DNA of 25,312 bases from a virus. The notes beneath the pieces were generated by a model that was given only the letters and a program-made list of their open reading frames with translations, searched no databases and was not told where the DNA came from. Made by a program: the position numbers and the translations under genes. The stretch covers positions 1-25,312 of IMG/VR virus record IMGVR_UViG_3300046010_006354. One strand, given 5' to 3'. Shown here one piece after another: positions 6,955 to 14,029 of the stretch (the stretch's first letter is position 1; each line of letters begins with the position of its first letter).

Positions 6955-9033
6955 ATGGCAAACACTCCAAACTTTCAAAAACCACCTGAGGGATTAGGAA
7001 GTTACCTTGCAGGTATACTTCCTGAAGATGTAGGACTTGCAGCCGGAGCATTTTCATGGACAATGCAACAAGTCAAAAATATTAGAAATGTTGATTTTGA
7101 AAAATTTGCACAGGTCGCTGCGTCAATCGAAGTCACAAATGCTAGATTGAATTTAATTAATGGAACTGATGTACCTGTTAACAAACCTAAAGCTGCTGAA
7201 GCTGCAATTATATTACAATTAGGTAGTGGACCAAATGGTACTTATACGGCGAGTGACTTTTTTGGCTGCATGTCTGGGCTTCCGTATAGCTGGAGAGAAC
7301 TGCAATCAACACTATTAGCAGCACAAACAACAAAATTACAAAACATTTACCAAGAATTATTCTTAGCTGTAACTTGGGAAGGAGCTGAAGTTTCAGTTAT
7401 TGTTGAAACTAGACAAGTTGAAATTGCTCCGGGGCCTCCCCCTGTTTATCAAACAGAATATAGATGTGCAGGTTTTACTATAGTAAATAAAGGCGGTGGC
7501 TACCATAGAGGTACAGCAGTTAATCCAATCATTACTGCAAGTAACGGCGGTTCAGGTACAGGTATTGTAGGAACTAGTCCCTCGGGAGCACAGTCACTTG
7601 GTGGAGGAACTTACGGCAGAGTAAATTCCGCTACACTAACAAGTCCGGGCAGCTGGGTATTATCTCCTCCTACTGCGACAATTGAATATCCTCCAACTAG
7701 CACACTACCTGTACAGGCTAGCGGAACAAAATCTACCGGAGGCTCAAATACTGCTTATGGTACTGTTGGTTGGCCTAGTCCAATGAACACGGTAGTGCAA
7801 GCGTATATAAATCAAGCAAATGCAGAAATAGTTTTTATAAGTCAGTCAAAACGCCCAACTGTTCAAAAATTAAATACCATTTATAATTATAATGGAACAC
7901 AACTTGAGATTGAACAACGAGCAAGATACCAAGCATTAGATCCGGTACCTATTCCTAGAGATCGCTGGGTAACGCATTATCCTACAAATATTTCGGCATT
8001 TGTTGATAATATAGGCACCAGTTATGCTCATTCTACAAAACCACACATGTATGCTCAAACTTTAGAAGCTATTGCTGATTTATCTAATGTATGCGGTCAA
8101 AGTTTAGTGGGTTTAATGAGACAAGAGCGCAATCGTGAACGTTTAGAAAGTCTGCCTATACCATTAGATAATACAGTGCCATGCGAAAATGATGCATTAG
8201 CTCCGTTGTTAATAAGTAATGGAACAGCAGCAGCCGGTATAAAAGGAGTTGGTGTGCCAGTAAATGGCATTAACGGAAACCCGAATGATCCTACAACTAC
8301 ATTTACATCCCCTGCAAGTTTAGTTCAAAAGTTAAACTCATCTCCGCCTGTGCCTTTAGCAAATGTAGCAATTACTGGAACAGGTGGCACTATAAGTTTT
8401 GATCAACCTAATAGTACAGTACAACGCGGACAACCTGTAGTGGTTAATGGCAATCCTAGTGGCACCGGCACAATACCTAGTTATGTGAACCCCACAACAT
8501 TTTTTATTACAGATACAAATGGTACCACTACAGCAACGCTGTCGCCGACTAAAAATGGTAGCCCAGTTCCTACGACAGCTGGAACTACAACAGGACTTAC
8601 ATTTACTATAACACCGGAAAGTCCAGCCGATAGCACAATTAATCCTATTCCAGCTGGATATTTTGATCCCAATACAAATAGATACATTTTAACAAATGCG
8701 GTAACACCTTTAGTAGATTCAAGTCCTGTAGGAGCAATCCTTAAGGTACAAAATTTAAATCCAAACACAAACACCAATCTACTAGGTCCACCCGGAATCA
8801 ATCCAATAGCAGTTGTGTTTACTGGGGCAGTTACACCAACCGGTCAGGGTACACCATTAGATAACGGCAGACCTGCTTTTCCTGGAAGTTTTGCAGGATC
8901 ACCAATTTCAAATGCTTTACCACCGGAACTCAATGCTAAATATACTTCTGCTATATTACTACCCAGTACATATACCACAGCAGAAGCTATTGATGAAGTA
9001 ATTAAATGTAATTGCGATTGTTGGGTAGATTAA
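6955..9033 (+). CDS. Large Gly/Thr/Pro-rich virion-type structural protein
   Basis: A 692-residue protein starting two bases after the preceding stop. The N-terminal 170 residues look alpha-helical and globular. From about 175 to 275 the sequence becomes glycine-rich (GFTIVNKGGGYHRG, NGGSGTGIVG), like the glycine-rich beta modules of marine phage tail proteins. Around 470-558 is a Thr/Gly module (ITGTGGTISF, TTFFITDTNGTTTATLS, TTAGTTTGLTFTI), a beta-sandwich-like repeat that recurs in many marine phage virion proteins. The C-terminus ends CNCDCWVD, a tight cysteine cluster. Composition and location after the PAAR gene indicate a tail, baseplate or fibre component. The exact position in the virion cannot be assigned. 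Confidence 0.6.
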   Translation: MANTPNFQKPPEGLGSYLAGILPEDVGLAAGAFSWTMQQVKNIRNVDFEKFAQVAASIEVTNARLNLINGTDVPVNKPKAAEAAIILQLGSGPNGTYTASDFFGCMSGLPYSWRELQSTLLAAQTTKLQNIYQELFLAVTWEGAEVSVIVETRQVEIAPGPPPVYQTEYRCAGFTIVNKGGGYHRGTAVNPIITASNGGSGTGIVGTSPSGAQSLGGGTYGRVNSATLTSPGSWVLSPPTATIEYPPTSTLPVQASGTKSTGGSNTAYGTVGWPSPMNTVVQAYINQANAEIVFISQSKRPTVQKLNTIYNYNGTQLEIEQRARYQALDPVPIPRDRWVTHYPTNISAFVDNIGTSYAHSTKPHMYAQTLEAIADLSNVCGQSLVGLMRQERNRERLESLPIPLDNTVPCENDALAPLLISNGTAAAGIKGVGVPVNGINGNPNDPTTTFTSPASLVQKLNSSPPVPLANVAITGTGGTISFDQPNSTVQRGQPVVVNGNPSGTGTIPSYVNPTTFFITDTNGTTTATLSPTKNGSPVPTTAGTTTGLTFTITPESPADSTINPIPAGYFDPNTNRYILTNAVTPLVDSSPVGAILKVQNLNPNTNTNLLGPPGINPIAVVFTGAVTPTGQGTPLDNGRPAFPGSFAGSPISNALPPELNAKYTSAILLPSTYTTAEAIDEVIKCNCDCWVD

Positions 9034-9045
9034 TATCCAAATTTC

Positions 9046-9074
9046 TTGTTGTATTTTATGATAAAACATATAAT
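9046..9074 (+). promoter_or_regulatory. Sigma70-like promoter upstream of the lysis genes
   Basis: TTGTTG (9046-9051), a 17-base spacer and a perfect TATAAT (9069-9074) lie in the 94-base gap before the cell-wall hydrolase. An inverted repeat TTGCCA/TGGCAA sits just upstream of the ribosome site. The element would let host RNA polymerase transcribe the lysis pair independently of the structural operon. AT-rich DNA can mimic such sites, so it is a candidate. Confidence 0.45.
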
Positions 9075-9127
9075 GTAACATGTCAATTTTCTTGCCATTT
9101 CTTTGGCAAAGTAGAAAGGAGTTGAAA

Positions 9128-9682
9128 ATGGAAACAACTATAAAAACATTCAACAAACTTTTGGGTTTGTTGTTGCTCGCATTCATAGTGAATGCTATTA
9201 CAAATTGGAAATTAGAAAGCACAGGTAATGAAAGTTTACTTGAAGTTACCAAAAAAACAAAGTCGTATGTTTCTGCTGGTAATGTAGACAGAACACTTGA
9301 TTGCCTTGCTATGAATGTATATAAAGAAGCAGGAGGAGAACCTTTTGAAGGAAAGGTCGCCGTAGCACAAGTAACACTCAACCGAGTTGACCATCCTGCT
9401 TTTCCTAAAGACGTTTGTGCTGTAGTATATCAAAAAAATATGATCATGGAGAAAGTAGTATGTCAATTTAGTTGGTATTGCGAAGCCCATAATACAAAAA
9501 AGCCTAAAGACAAAATTTACGAAGAAAGTTATGCAGTAGCTAAAAAGGTTTTGTTAGAAGGATTTCGTTTAGATTCACTACAAGATGCACTTTATTTTCA
9601 CGCAGTTCATGTAAACCCAAGATGGCCACATGAAAAAATTACAAAAATTGGTAACCATATTTTCTATAGGAGCAGAACATGA
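9128..9682 (+). CDS. Cell-wall hydrolase, SleB-type endolysin with N-terminal membrane anchor
   Basis: A 184-residue protein of the SleB/CwlJ hydrolase family, which cuts the peptidoglycan glycan backbone. The catalytic domain begins at about residue 55: LDCLAMNVYKEAGGEPFEGK followed by VAVAQVTLNRV is the family signature, with Glu67 the likely catalytic acid. The later segment ALYFHAV and the ending KIGNHIFYR are also typical. Residues 9-24 (NKLLGLLLLAFIVNAI) form a hydrophobic stretch preceded by lysines, so it is a signal-anchor or cleavable signal; the hydrolase may reach the periplasm through the host Sec system. An ATG at 9080 in the same frame is possible, but the strong AAAGGAG site seven bases before 9128 decides for this start. 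It overlaps the next gene by ATGA. Confidence 0.85.
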   Translation: METTIKTFNKLLGLLLLAFIVNAITNWKLESTGNESLLEVTKKTKSYVSAGNVDRTLDCLAMNVYKEAGGEPFEGKVAVAQVTLNRVDHPAFPKDVCAVVYQKNMIMEKVVCQFSWYCEAHNTKKPKDKIYEESYAVAKKVLLEGFRLDSLQDALYFHAVHVNPRWPHEKITKIGNHIFYRSRT

Positions 9683-9990
9683 CATATGTTATTACAGCTA
9701 TGAATTTTGTTAAAGATTTTATCTACAACAAACTTAATAAAATTTCAGCAGAAACACTAGGATGGCTAGCGAATATTTCGTTACATGCCGCAACAATACC
9801 TTCATTTTTTGCACTTATGACAGGGTTGACTGATAAACCACCAGCTGTTGATTTGGTTTTGATGATCTGGGCTACATTGGGTCTATTGTTTTTTAAGGCA
9901 GTATTGCTTAAAGATTTGCTAAACATTGTGACCATTGGTGTTGGGTTTGTGTTACAGGCAACTGTAATGGCTTTGATATTTTTTAAGTGA
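9679..9990 (+). CDS. Small membrane protein, holin candidate
   Basis: A 103-residue protein with three hydrophobic segments at about 27-50 (TLGWLANISLHAATIPSFFA), 57-78 (VDLVLMIWATLGLLFFKAVLL) and 80-102 (LNIVTIGVGFVLQATVMALI). The N-terminal 25 residues are amphipathic with three lysines. Size, three membrane spans and ATGA coupling to the SleB-type lysin fit a class I holin, which forms the lesion that triggers lysis. No sequence family was recognised, so the holin role is inferred from neighbourhood and topology. It could instead be an unrelated phage membrane protein. Confidence 0.5.
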   Translation: MTYVITAMNFVKDFIYNKLNKISAETLGWLANISLHAATIPSFFALMTGLTDKPPAVDLVLMIWATLGLLFFKAVLLKDLLNIVTIGVGFVLQATVMALIFFK

Positions 9991-10000
9991 AGTAGTATTA

Positions 10001-10008
10001 ATTAAATA
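10001..10008 (+). promoter_or_regulatory. Late-promoter-like TAAATA motif before metK
   Basis: ATTAAATA followed by C lies 18 bases before the metK ATG, in a 36-base gap after the holin candidate. It resembles the T4 late -10 consensus TATAAATA and shares the core TAAATA with sites at other gene-block starts here. It overlaps an imperfect palindrome (AGTATT / AATACT). Confidence 0.35.
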
Positions 10009-10026
10009 CTTTACTTAAGGAGAGTT

Positions 10027-11127
10027 ATGAGTTATTTATTTACAAGCGAAAGCGTTAGTGAAGGTCATCCTGATAAGGTAGCTGATGCTATTAGTGATGC
10101 GATTCTTGATTTAATGATGGAGCACAGAGATCCTTCATTAAGATGTGCATGTGAAACACTTGTCACTACAAACAAGGTTGTAGTTGCAGGCGAGTTTAAA
10201 GGTACTTTACATCCTTTACATGTCGATAGCGCAGTTCGCAAAGTTGTAAAACAAATTGGATATGAGCAAGAAGGATTTGATTGGCGAAAACTTACTGTAG
10301 ATAATCTACTACACGGGCAAAGTGCAGATATTGCACTTGGTACTGACAGTTTTGGTGCAGGTGATCAAGGCTTGATGTTTGGGTATGCATGTAATGAAAC
10401 TTCAGCATATATGCCAAGTGCAATATATTGGAGTCACCGTATTGTAGAAAAATTAACAGAACTTAGAAAAAACGGCGTAATGTCATGTCTAGGTCCAGAT
10501 GCAAAAAGTCAGGTAACCTTTGAATATGATGAAAATAACAAACCACTAAGAATTGCTAAGGTAGTTTGTTCAACACAACATACAGAAGATACTGAAATTA
10601 ATGCATTACGAAAGGCTGTTGAAGGCGTAATTCGTGCTTTACTACCACCGAACTATATAGATAATGATACTCAATTTTTTATTAATCCTACTGGTCGTTT
10701 TGTTATTGGTGGTCCCGATGGCGATACTGGTCTCACTGGAAGAAAAATTATTGTCGATACTTATGGGGGCTATAGTCCTCACGGTGGCGGCGCTTTTAGT
10801 GGTAAAGATCCTACTAAAGTCGATAGGTCAGCCGCTTATATGATGCGCTATATTGCTAAGAATATTGTAGCAAGTGGTCGTGCAGATTGGGCTACATGTC
10901 AAATTAGTTATGCTATTGGATTAAAAGATCCTATGAGTTTTTACATAGAATGTGAGGACAAAGCACTAGCAAGAGACTTAACAAATTTAATTCCAAAAGT
11001 GGTTGATCTTACCCCTAAAGGAATTATTGATAGATTTGATTTATTTCAACCAATTTATAGTAAGACAACAAACTATGGTCATTTCGGTAAACCTGATTTG
11101 CCATGGGAAAAGATAGACTTATTTTAA
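10027..11127 (+). CDS. metK: S-adenosylmethionine synthetase
   Basis: Makes S-adenosylmethionine from methionine and ATP. The 366 residues cover the three-domain MetK fold; the E. coli enzyme has 384. Signatures are SEGHPDKVADAISDAILD (His14, Asp16, Lys17), GAGDQGLMFGYACNET, GGPDGDTGLTGRKIIVDTYGG and HGGGAFSGKDPTKVDRSAAY, which hold the phosphate- and metal-binding residues. The flexible loop before GAGDQG is shortened (GTDSF versus about nine residues in E. coli) and the C-terminal helix is missing. An AAGGAGAG ribosome site precedes the ATG. It opens a gene block. A SAM supply could serve the methyltransferases nearby (13995-15215 and possibly 24622-25312) or DNA modification. The complete set of catalytic motifs suggests an active enzyme. 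Confidence 0.95.
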   Translation: MSYLFTSESVSEGHPDKVADAISDAILDLMMEHRDPSLRCACETLVTTNKVVVAGEFKGTLHPLHVDSAVRKVVKQIGYEQEGFDWRKLTVDNLLHGQSADIALGTDSFGAGDQGLMFGYACNETSAYMPSAIYWSHRIVEKLTELRKNGVMSCLGPDAKSQVTFEYDENNKPLRIAKVVCSTQHTEDTEINALRKAVEGVIRALLPPNYIDNDTQFFINPTGRFVIGGPDGDTGLTGRKIIVDTYGGYSPHGGGAFSGKDPTKVDRSAAYMMRYIAKNIVASGRADWATCQISYAIGLKDPMSFYIECEDKALARDLTNLIPKVVDLTPKGIIDRFDLFQPIYSKTTNYGHFGKPDLPWEKIDLF

Positions 11128-11615
11128 TGGATGAAGATAAAAGCAATCTTGCCAAAGGTAGAGATAGCTTTGATGCTACAATAGGCAACAACCTCGTCCA
11201 ATTTTTTAATAAAAACATTACCCCCTACCCTACTGAGGTAGGGGCTCCCAAATTTGACCTTGTTCCTGTAACAAAACAAAAGGACATAATGGTCAATGTT
11301 GCACGATTACATGCTCAACAAGAGTATGATAGAATTATGCAACTTGTTGAAGTATTACAAAAACAAGCGCAAGAAATTAAGCGTAGGCTTGATCTCACTA
11401 ATATGGTAAATCAAGCTAAATATGATTTTCAGACCTATCATGGACAATTTTATTGGTTAGTATTTGATCATAAAAAAAATTTTACGAGACTTACATTAAT
11501 GGGTCCTAAAGATTGGTCAACTGGAAAACCAGAAGAATATGAATACATATGTAGAGTAAAGTGGTTGGGTGATTATACTTGGTTAGAAGTAGACAATGAA
11601 GGAAATCCGATATGA
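11127..11615 (+). CDS. DUF2452-like protein of unknown function
   Basis: A 162-residue protein. I chose the ATG at 11127, which shares one base with the metK stop (TAATG); an in-frame ATG at 11103 would overlap metK by 25 bases and add eight unlikely residues. A helical region (about 62-90) rich in Gln, Glu and Arg is followed by AKYDFQTYHGQFYWLVFDH and RLTLMGPKDW, a pattern I associate with DUF2452 (aromatic beta strands followed by a '-P-x-x-W' motif). The function of that family is unknown. The first part contains a GC-rich perfect hairpin in the coding sequence (11222-11244). Confidence 0.6.
   Translation: MDEDKSNLAKGRDSFDATIGNNLVQFFNKNITPYPTEVGAPKFDLVPVTKQKDIMVNVARLHAQQEYDRIMQLVEVLQKQAQEIKRRLDLTNMVNQAKYDFQTYHGQFYWLVFDHKKNFTRLTLMGPKDWSTGKPEEYEYICRVKWLGDYTWLEVDNEGNPI
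11222..11244 (+). repeat. GC-rich perfect inverted repeat inside a coding region
   Basis: CCCCTACC (11222-11229) and GGTAGGGG (11237-11244) are exact reverse complements separated by seven bases. An alternative, CCTAC/GTAGG with a TGAG loop, fits within the same stretch. It falls about 95 bases into the DUF2452-like gene and encodes ITPYPTEVGAP. No T-run follows, so it is not a standard terminator. Confidence 0.7.
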
Positions 11616-12157
11616 TATCTAAAAGTCCTGCTAGAGGAACTTTTCAACAAGAAAGTTCAAAAAAGAAACTTCTTGATCCTACTAAAAGTGAGGAAGAAAG
11701 ACAATCCGCCATTGACCTTTTAGAATTATATTCCTCTTGGGATGCTACAAGAAATGAGCAGGAAAACGATCCCAAATGGCAAAAAAATAATTTGGAGTAT
11801 AACCTGCGTTCTACTGGTTGGATTTTAGAAAAAGTTCGTAGTAGCGACAAATATGCACAAAATTTATACGCTGCCATGTGCAACAGAGACTTTACAAAAA
11901 ATGATGTTTGGCCTATACTAATAGAACAAAAATGGAGCTGCTCATGGAGACACGCAGGCGGAATTATTGCTGACATGAGACAAGAAGGTGATTACATTGA
12001 TTGGTATTGTTCAGGAATAGGCGACGGATTGGGTAACGGAGACAAGACCGGGGAAAAGGGATATGTGCCTGAGGGTGTTGTAACAGATGAGATTCGTGAG
12101 GACTTATTTAAATTAGGCTGGATTGTTTTAGATGATGAGGATAATTTAGATGTATAA
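11612..12157 (+). CDS. Conserved-looking phage protein of unknown function
   Basis: A 181-residue soluble protein that overlaps the previous gene by ATGA. The first 35 residues are charged and probably disordered. The rest is rich in Trp (DPKWQKN, STGWILEK, NDVWPILIEQKWSCSWRHAGG). The segment SWRHAGGIIADMR followed by GDYIDWYCSGIGDG, and VVTDEIREDLFKLGW near the end, look like conserved blocks. No catalytic signature, membrane span or signal peptide is visible. It sits between a DUF2452-like gene and the Fe-S genes, which does not define its role. Confidence 0.6.
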   Translation: MISKSPARGTFQQESSKKKLLDPTKSEEERQSAIDLLELYSSWDATRNEQENDPKWQKNNLEYNLRSTGWILEKVRSSDKYAQNLYAAMCNRDFTKNDVWPILIEQKWSCSWRHAGGIIADMRQEGDYIDWYCSGIGDGLGNGDKTGEKGYVPEGVVTDEIREDLFKLGWIVLDDEDNLDV

Positions 12158-12311
12158 ATATCTTGTGTGGGTTAGAATTAATCCATATCAAACAGCAAAT
12201 ACTTATGTGTATGCTAACAATGATTATGAAGCAAAAATGTTAGCAGAAGCACAATATGGTGTAGGGAACGTTCTTAACTATACGAGGGTACACGAAGATG
12301 GCATACAGTGA
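12150..12311 (+). CDS. Very small phage protein (53 residues)
   Basis: A short frame between two genes, overlapping the previous one by 8 bases and iscU by 14. The product begins MYKYLVWVRINPYQTANTYV and continues YANNDYEAKMLAEAQYGVGN before ending at TGA. It reads like a compact beta-alpha-beta domain and resembles the short 'V-x-A-x-x-x-x-x-A-K-x-x-A-E-A-Q-Y-G' proteins of T4-like marine phages. It fills a gap that would otherwise be the only large one in this block. No ribosome site is obvious, so translation is probably coupled to the upstream gene. Function unknown. Confidence 0.6.
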   Translation: MYKYLVWVRINPYQTANTYVYANNDYEAKMLAEAQYGVGNVLNYTRVHEDGIQ

Positions 12312-12693
12312 AAAGGTAATTGATCATTACGAAAATCCAAGAAATGTTGGTAGTTTTGGTAAGGATGATGAAGATGTTGGAACAGGTATGGTTGGTGCAC
12401 CTGCATGCGGTGATGTTATGAAACTGCAAATAAAAGTAAATCCAAATACGGGGTTAATAGAAGATGCGAAATTTAAGACATATGGGTGCGGGTCAGCAAT
12501 TGCTAGCTCTAGTCTTGTCACGGAGTGGGTTAAAGGAAAATCCCTCAACGAGGCAGCGACAATTAGAAATACACAAATCGCGGAAGAACTCGCCCTCCCC
12601 CCAGTCAAAATCCATTGTTCAATCTTGGCCGAAGATGCGATAAAGGCTGCTATAGATGACTATAGAAGTAAACATCAAATCGCCGTGCAATAA
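12298..12693 (+). CDS. iscU: Fe-S cluster assembly scaffold IscU
   Basis: IscU is the scaffold on which Fe-S clusters are built with cysteine desulfurase IscS before transfer by the HscA/HscB chaperones. This 131-residue protein has the normal length and starts MAYSEKVIDHYENPRNVGSF like bacterial IscU. The cluster ligands are present: Cys37 and Asp39 (PACGD), Cys64 (TYGCGSAIASSS), His106 and Cys107. The chaperone-recognition motif LPPVK is intact (residues 100-104), so host HscA could act on it. A GAGG site precedes the ATG. Part of the gene (12541-12600) is about 53% GC by hand count, well above its neighbours, suggesting recent acquisition from a host. It overlaps the DUF1289 gene by 38 bases. 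Confidence 0.95.
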   Translation: MAYSEKVIDHYENPRNVGSFGKDDEDVGTGMVGAPACGDVMKLQIKVNPNTGLIEDAKFKTYGCGSAIASSSLVTEWVKGKSLNEAATIRNTQIAEELALPPVKIHCSILAEDAIKAAIDDYRSKHQIAVQ

Positions 12694-12838
12694 TATATGT
12701 AAATTGAATAGTGATTATGTTTGTATAGGATGTAAGAGGACTATTGATGAAATATCAAGTTGGTCCTCTTATACCAATTTACAACGACAACAAATAATCG
12801 ATAGGCTTAACAATGAGCAACGAGCAAACAAAAATTAA
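12656..12838 (+). CDS. DUF1289-family small Cys-motif protein
   Basis: A 60-residue protein with four cysteines arranged as PC-N-N-IC (Cys11, Cys15) and VCIGCKRT (Cys23, Cys26), followed by IDEISSWSSYTNLQRQQIIDRL. This is the layout of DUF1289 proteins (short proteobacterial proteins with CxxxC, CxGCxRT and a 'DEI-x-x-W' helix). The four cysteines could hold a metal or Fe-S cluster, but the family's function is not established. It overlaps iscU by 38 bases and the next gene by 26. The pairing with IscU raises the idea of a client or partner, which is inference. Confidence 0.8.
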   Translation: MTIEVNIKSPCNNICKLNSDYVCIGCKRTIDEISSWSSYTNLQRQQIIDRLNNEQRANKN

Positions 12839-13130
12839 AACTTCAAAACGCCGTCACCGCGATGAAAATGCAGTAAAACGGCAAGTACGCATAGCAAAAC
12901 AAAATGGATTACATTTTAATGATAAATTAATTAAAGAACCTCATAGATTAGAAAAACACCATGCTATGGATTGTGGAGATCCCGGATGTATTTTATGTGG
13001 TAATCCCAGACGAAATAAAATGTTTAAAACTAAAGATAAATTAACAGCACAAGAACGAAGAATGTTTCAGGATGCAGATACCCCCAATGATAAACATAGT
13101 AATGGACTGCCACCTGCAGATGATAAATGA
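12813..13130 (+). CDS. Small basic protein with Cys/His motif, unknown function
   Basis: A 105-residue, strongly basic protein. The N-terminal third is rich in Lys and Arg (KTSKRRHRDENAVKRQVRIAK). The centre reads PHRLEKHHAMDCGDPGCILC followed by GNPRRNK, where three cysteines and nearby histidines could bind zinc. The segment KLTAQERRMFQD follows and the tail is disordered. It may bind nucleic acid, but that is only suggested by charge and the Cys/His cluster. The start overlaps the preceding gene by 26 bases and the end overlaps the next by ATGA. Confidence 0.6.
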   Translation: MSNEQTKIKTSKRRHRDENAVKRQVRIAKQNGLHFNDKLIKEPHRLEKHHAMDCGDPGCILCGNPRRNKMFKTKDKLTAQERRMFQDADTPNDKHSNGLPPADDK

Positions 13131-14029
13131 AAGTATTGTTACTTGGCGGAAATGGTTATATAGGATCAAAATATTTTAGAAATTGTAAATTTACAATTCA
13201 AAGTGTAGATATTTGTTTATTTAATAAAAATTTGAATTACTCTTATCCAGTTAATTATGATTTTTTAGACATAAGTAATTTTGATGTAATAGTTTGTTTA
13301 GCAGGGCACAGTAGTGTTCCTATGTGTGAACACAGCCCCGAAATAAGTTGGGTTAATAATGTCACATATTTTAAAAATCTTTGTCAAAAATTAAAACATA
13401 ATCAAAAATTAATTTATGCTTCAAGTGCTAGCGTATATGGAACATCTGCCGGAGTTTCTACTGAACAGTCACAAATAAACTTTAATGTGTTAAATCACTA
13501 TGATCTTCAAAAAATAACTATAGATTTAATTGCCAATAAATATATTGCCGAGGGTAAAAATATAATTGGATTAAGATTTGGCACTGTTAATGGTGCCAGT
13601 CCTAATACTAGAAGTGATTTGATGATTAATTCTATGGTTATTTCTGCTATTAACAACGGGATTGTTAATGTAAAAAATTCTCATATAAGGCGTGCAATTT
13701 TGGGTATTAATGATTTATGCAACGCTTTAGATATCTGTATAGAAAAATCTGTAAAACCTGGACAGTATAATCTTTCATCTTTTAATAGTACAGTAAATGA
13801 AATAGCACACCAAGTTTCAGAAATTACAGGTGCTAAAATTGTTACTTTGCCTAATGACAAATTAGCATACGATTTTGAGTTGAGTACAGACAAGTTTTCA
13901 GAAGAAACTGGTTATACTTTTGTAGATACAATATCTTATTTAATTACAGACTTAAAAAATCAAATGCATAAACTTAATTTTGATGTGAGAGACAATGACA
14001 GATTCTTTAAACTATACTATACTCAATAA
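13127..14029 (+). CDS. NAD-dependent sugar epimerase/dehydratase (extended SDR)
   Basis: A 300-residue Rossmann enzyme that acts on nucleotide sugars. The dinucleotide-binding motif GGNGYIG is at residues 7-13. YASSASVYG (97-105) carries the catalytic Ser/Thr region, and Y125-D-L-Q-K129 is the catalytic Tyr-x-x-x-Lys pair. RFGTVNGAS corresponds to the substrate-binding segment. The length fits the family, and it could be an epimerase, 4,6-dehydratase or reductase; the substrate cannot be read from sequence. It is the first of three sugar genes (epimerase, C-methyltransferase, glycosyltransferase) and overlaps the following gene by 35 bases. Confidence 0.85.
   Translation: MKVLLLGGNGYIGSKYFRNCKFTIQSVDICLFNKNLNYSYPVNYDFLDISNFDVIVCLAGHSSVPMCEHSPEISWVNNVTYFKNLCQKLKHNQKLIYASSASVYGTSAGVSTEQSQINFNVLNHYDLQKITIDLIANKYIAEGKNIIGLRFGTVNGASPNTRSDLMINSMVISAINNGIVNVKNSHIRRAILGINDLCNALDICIEKSVKPGQYNLSSFNSTVNEIAHQVSEITGAKIVTLPNDKLAYDFELSTDKFSEETGYTFVDTISYLITDLKNQMHKLNFDVRDNDRFFKLYYTQ

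Noticed and set aside
8481-9381. Minus-strand frames in the structural and lysis genes (8481-8801, 8959-9381)
   Set aside because: They oppose strongly supported genes and have biased composition without motifs.
9991-10026. SAM riboswitch before metK
   Set aside because: The gap is only 36 bases, with an imperfect AT-rich palindrome and no conserved SAM-riboswitch core, so there is no room for one.
12153-12160. Exact TATAAATA before iscU
   Set aside because: It is part of the codons for Met-Tyr-Lys-Tyr at the start of the 53-residue gene and lies 138 bases before iscU, so it is probably coincidental.
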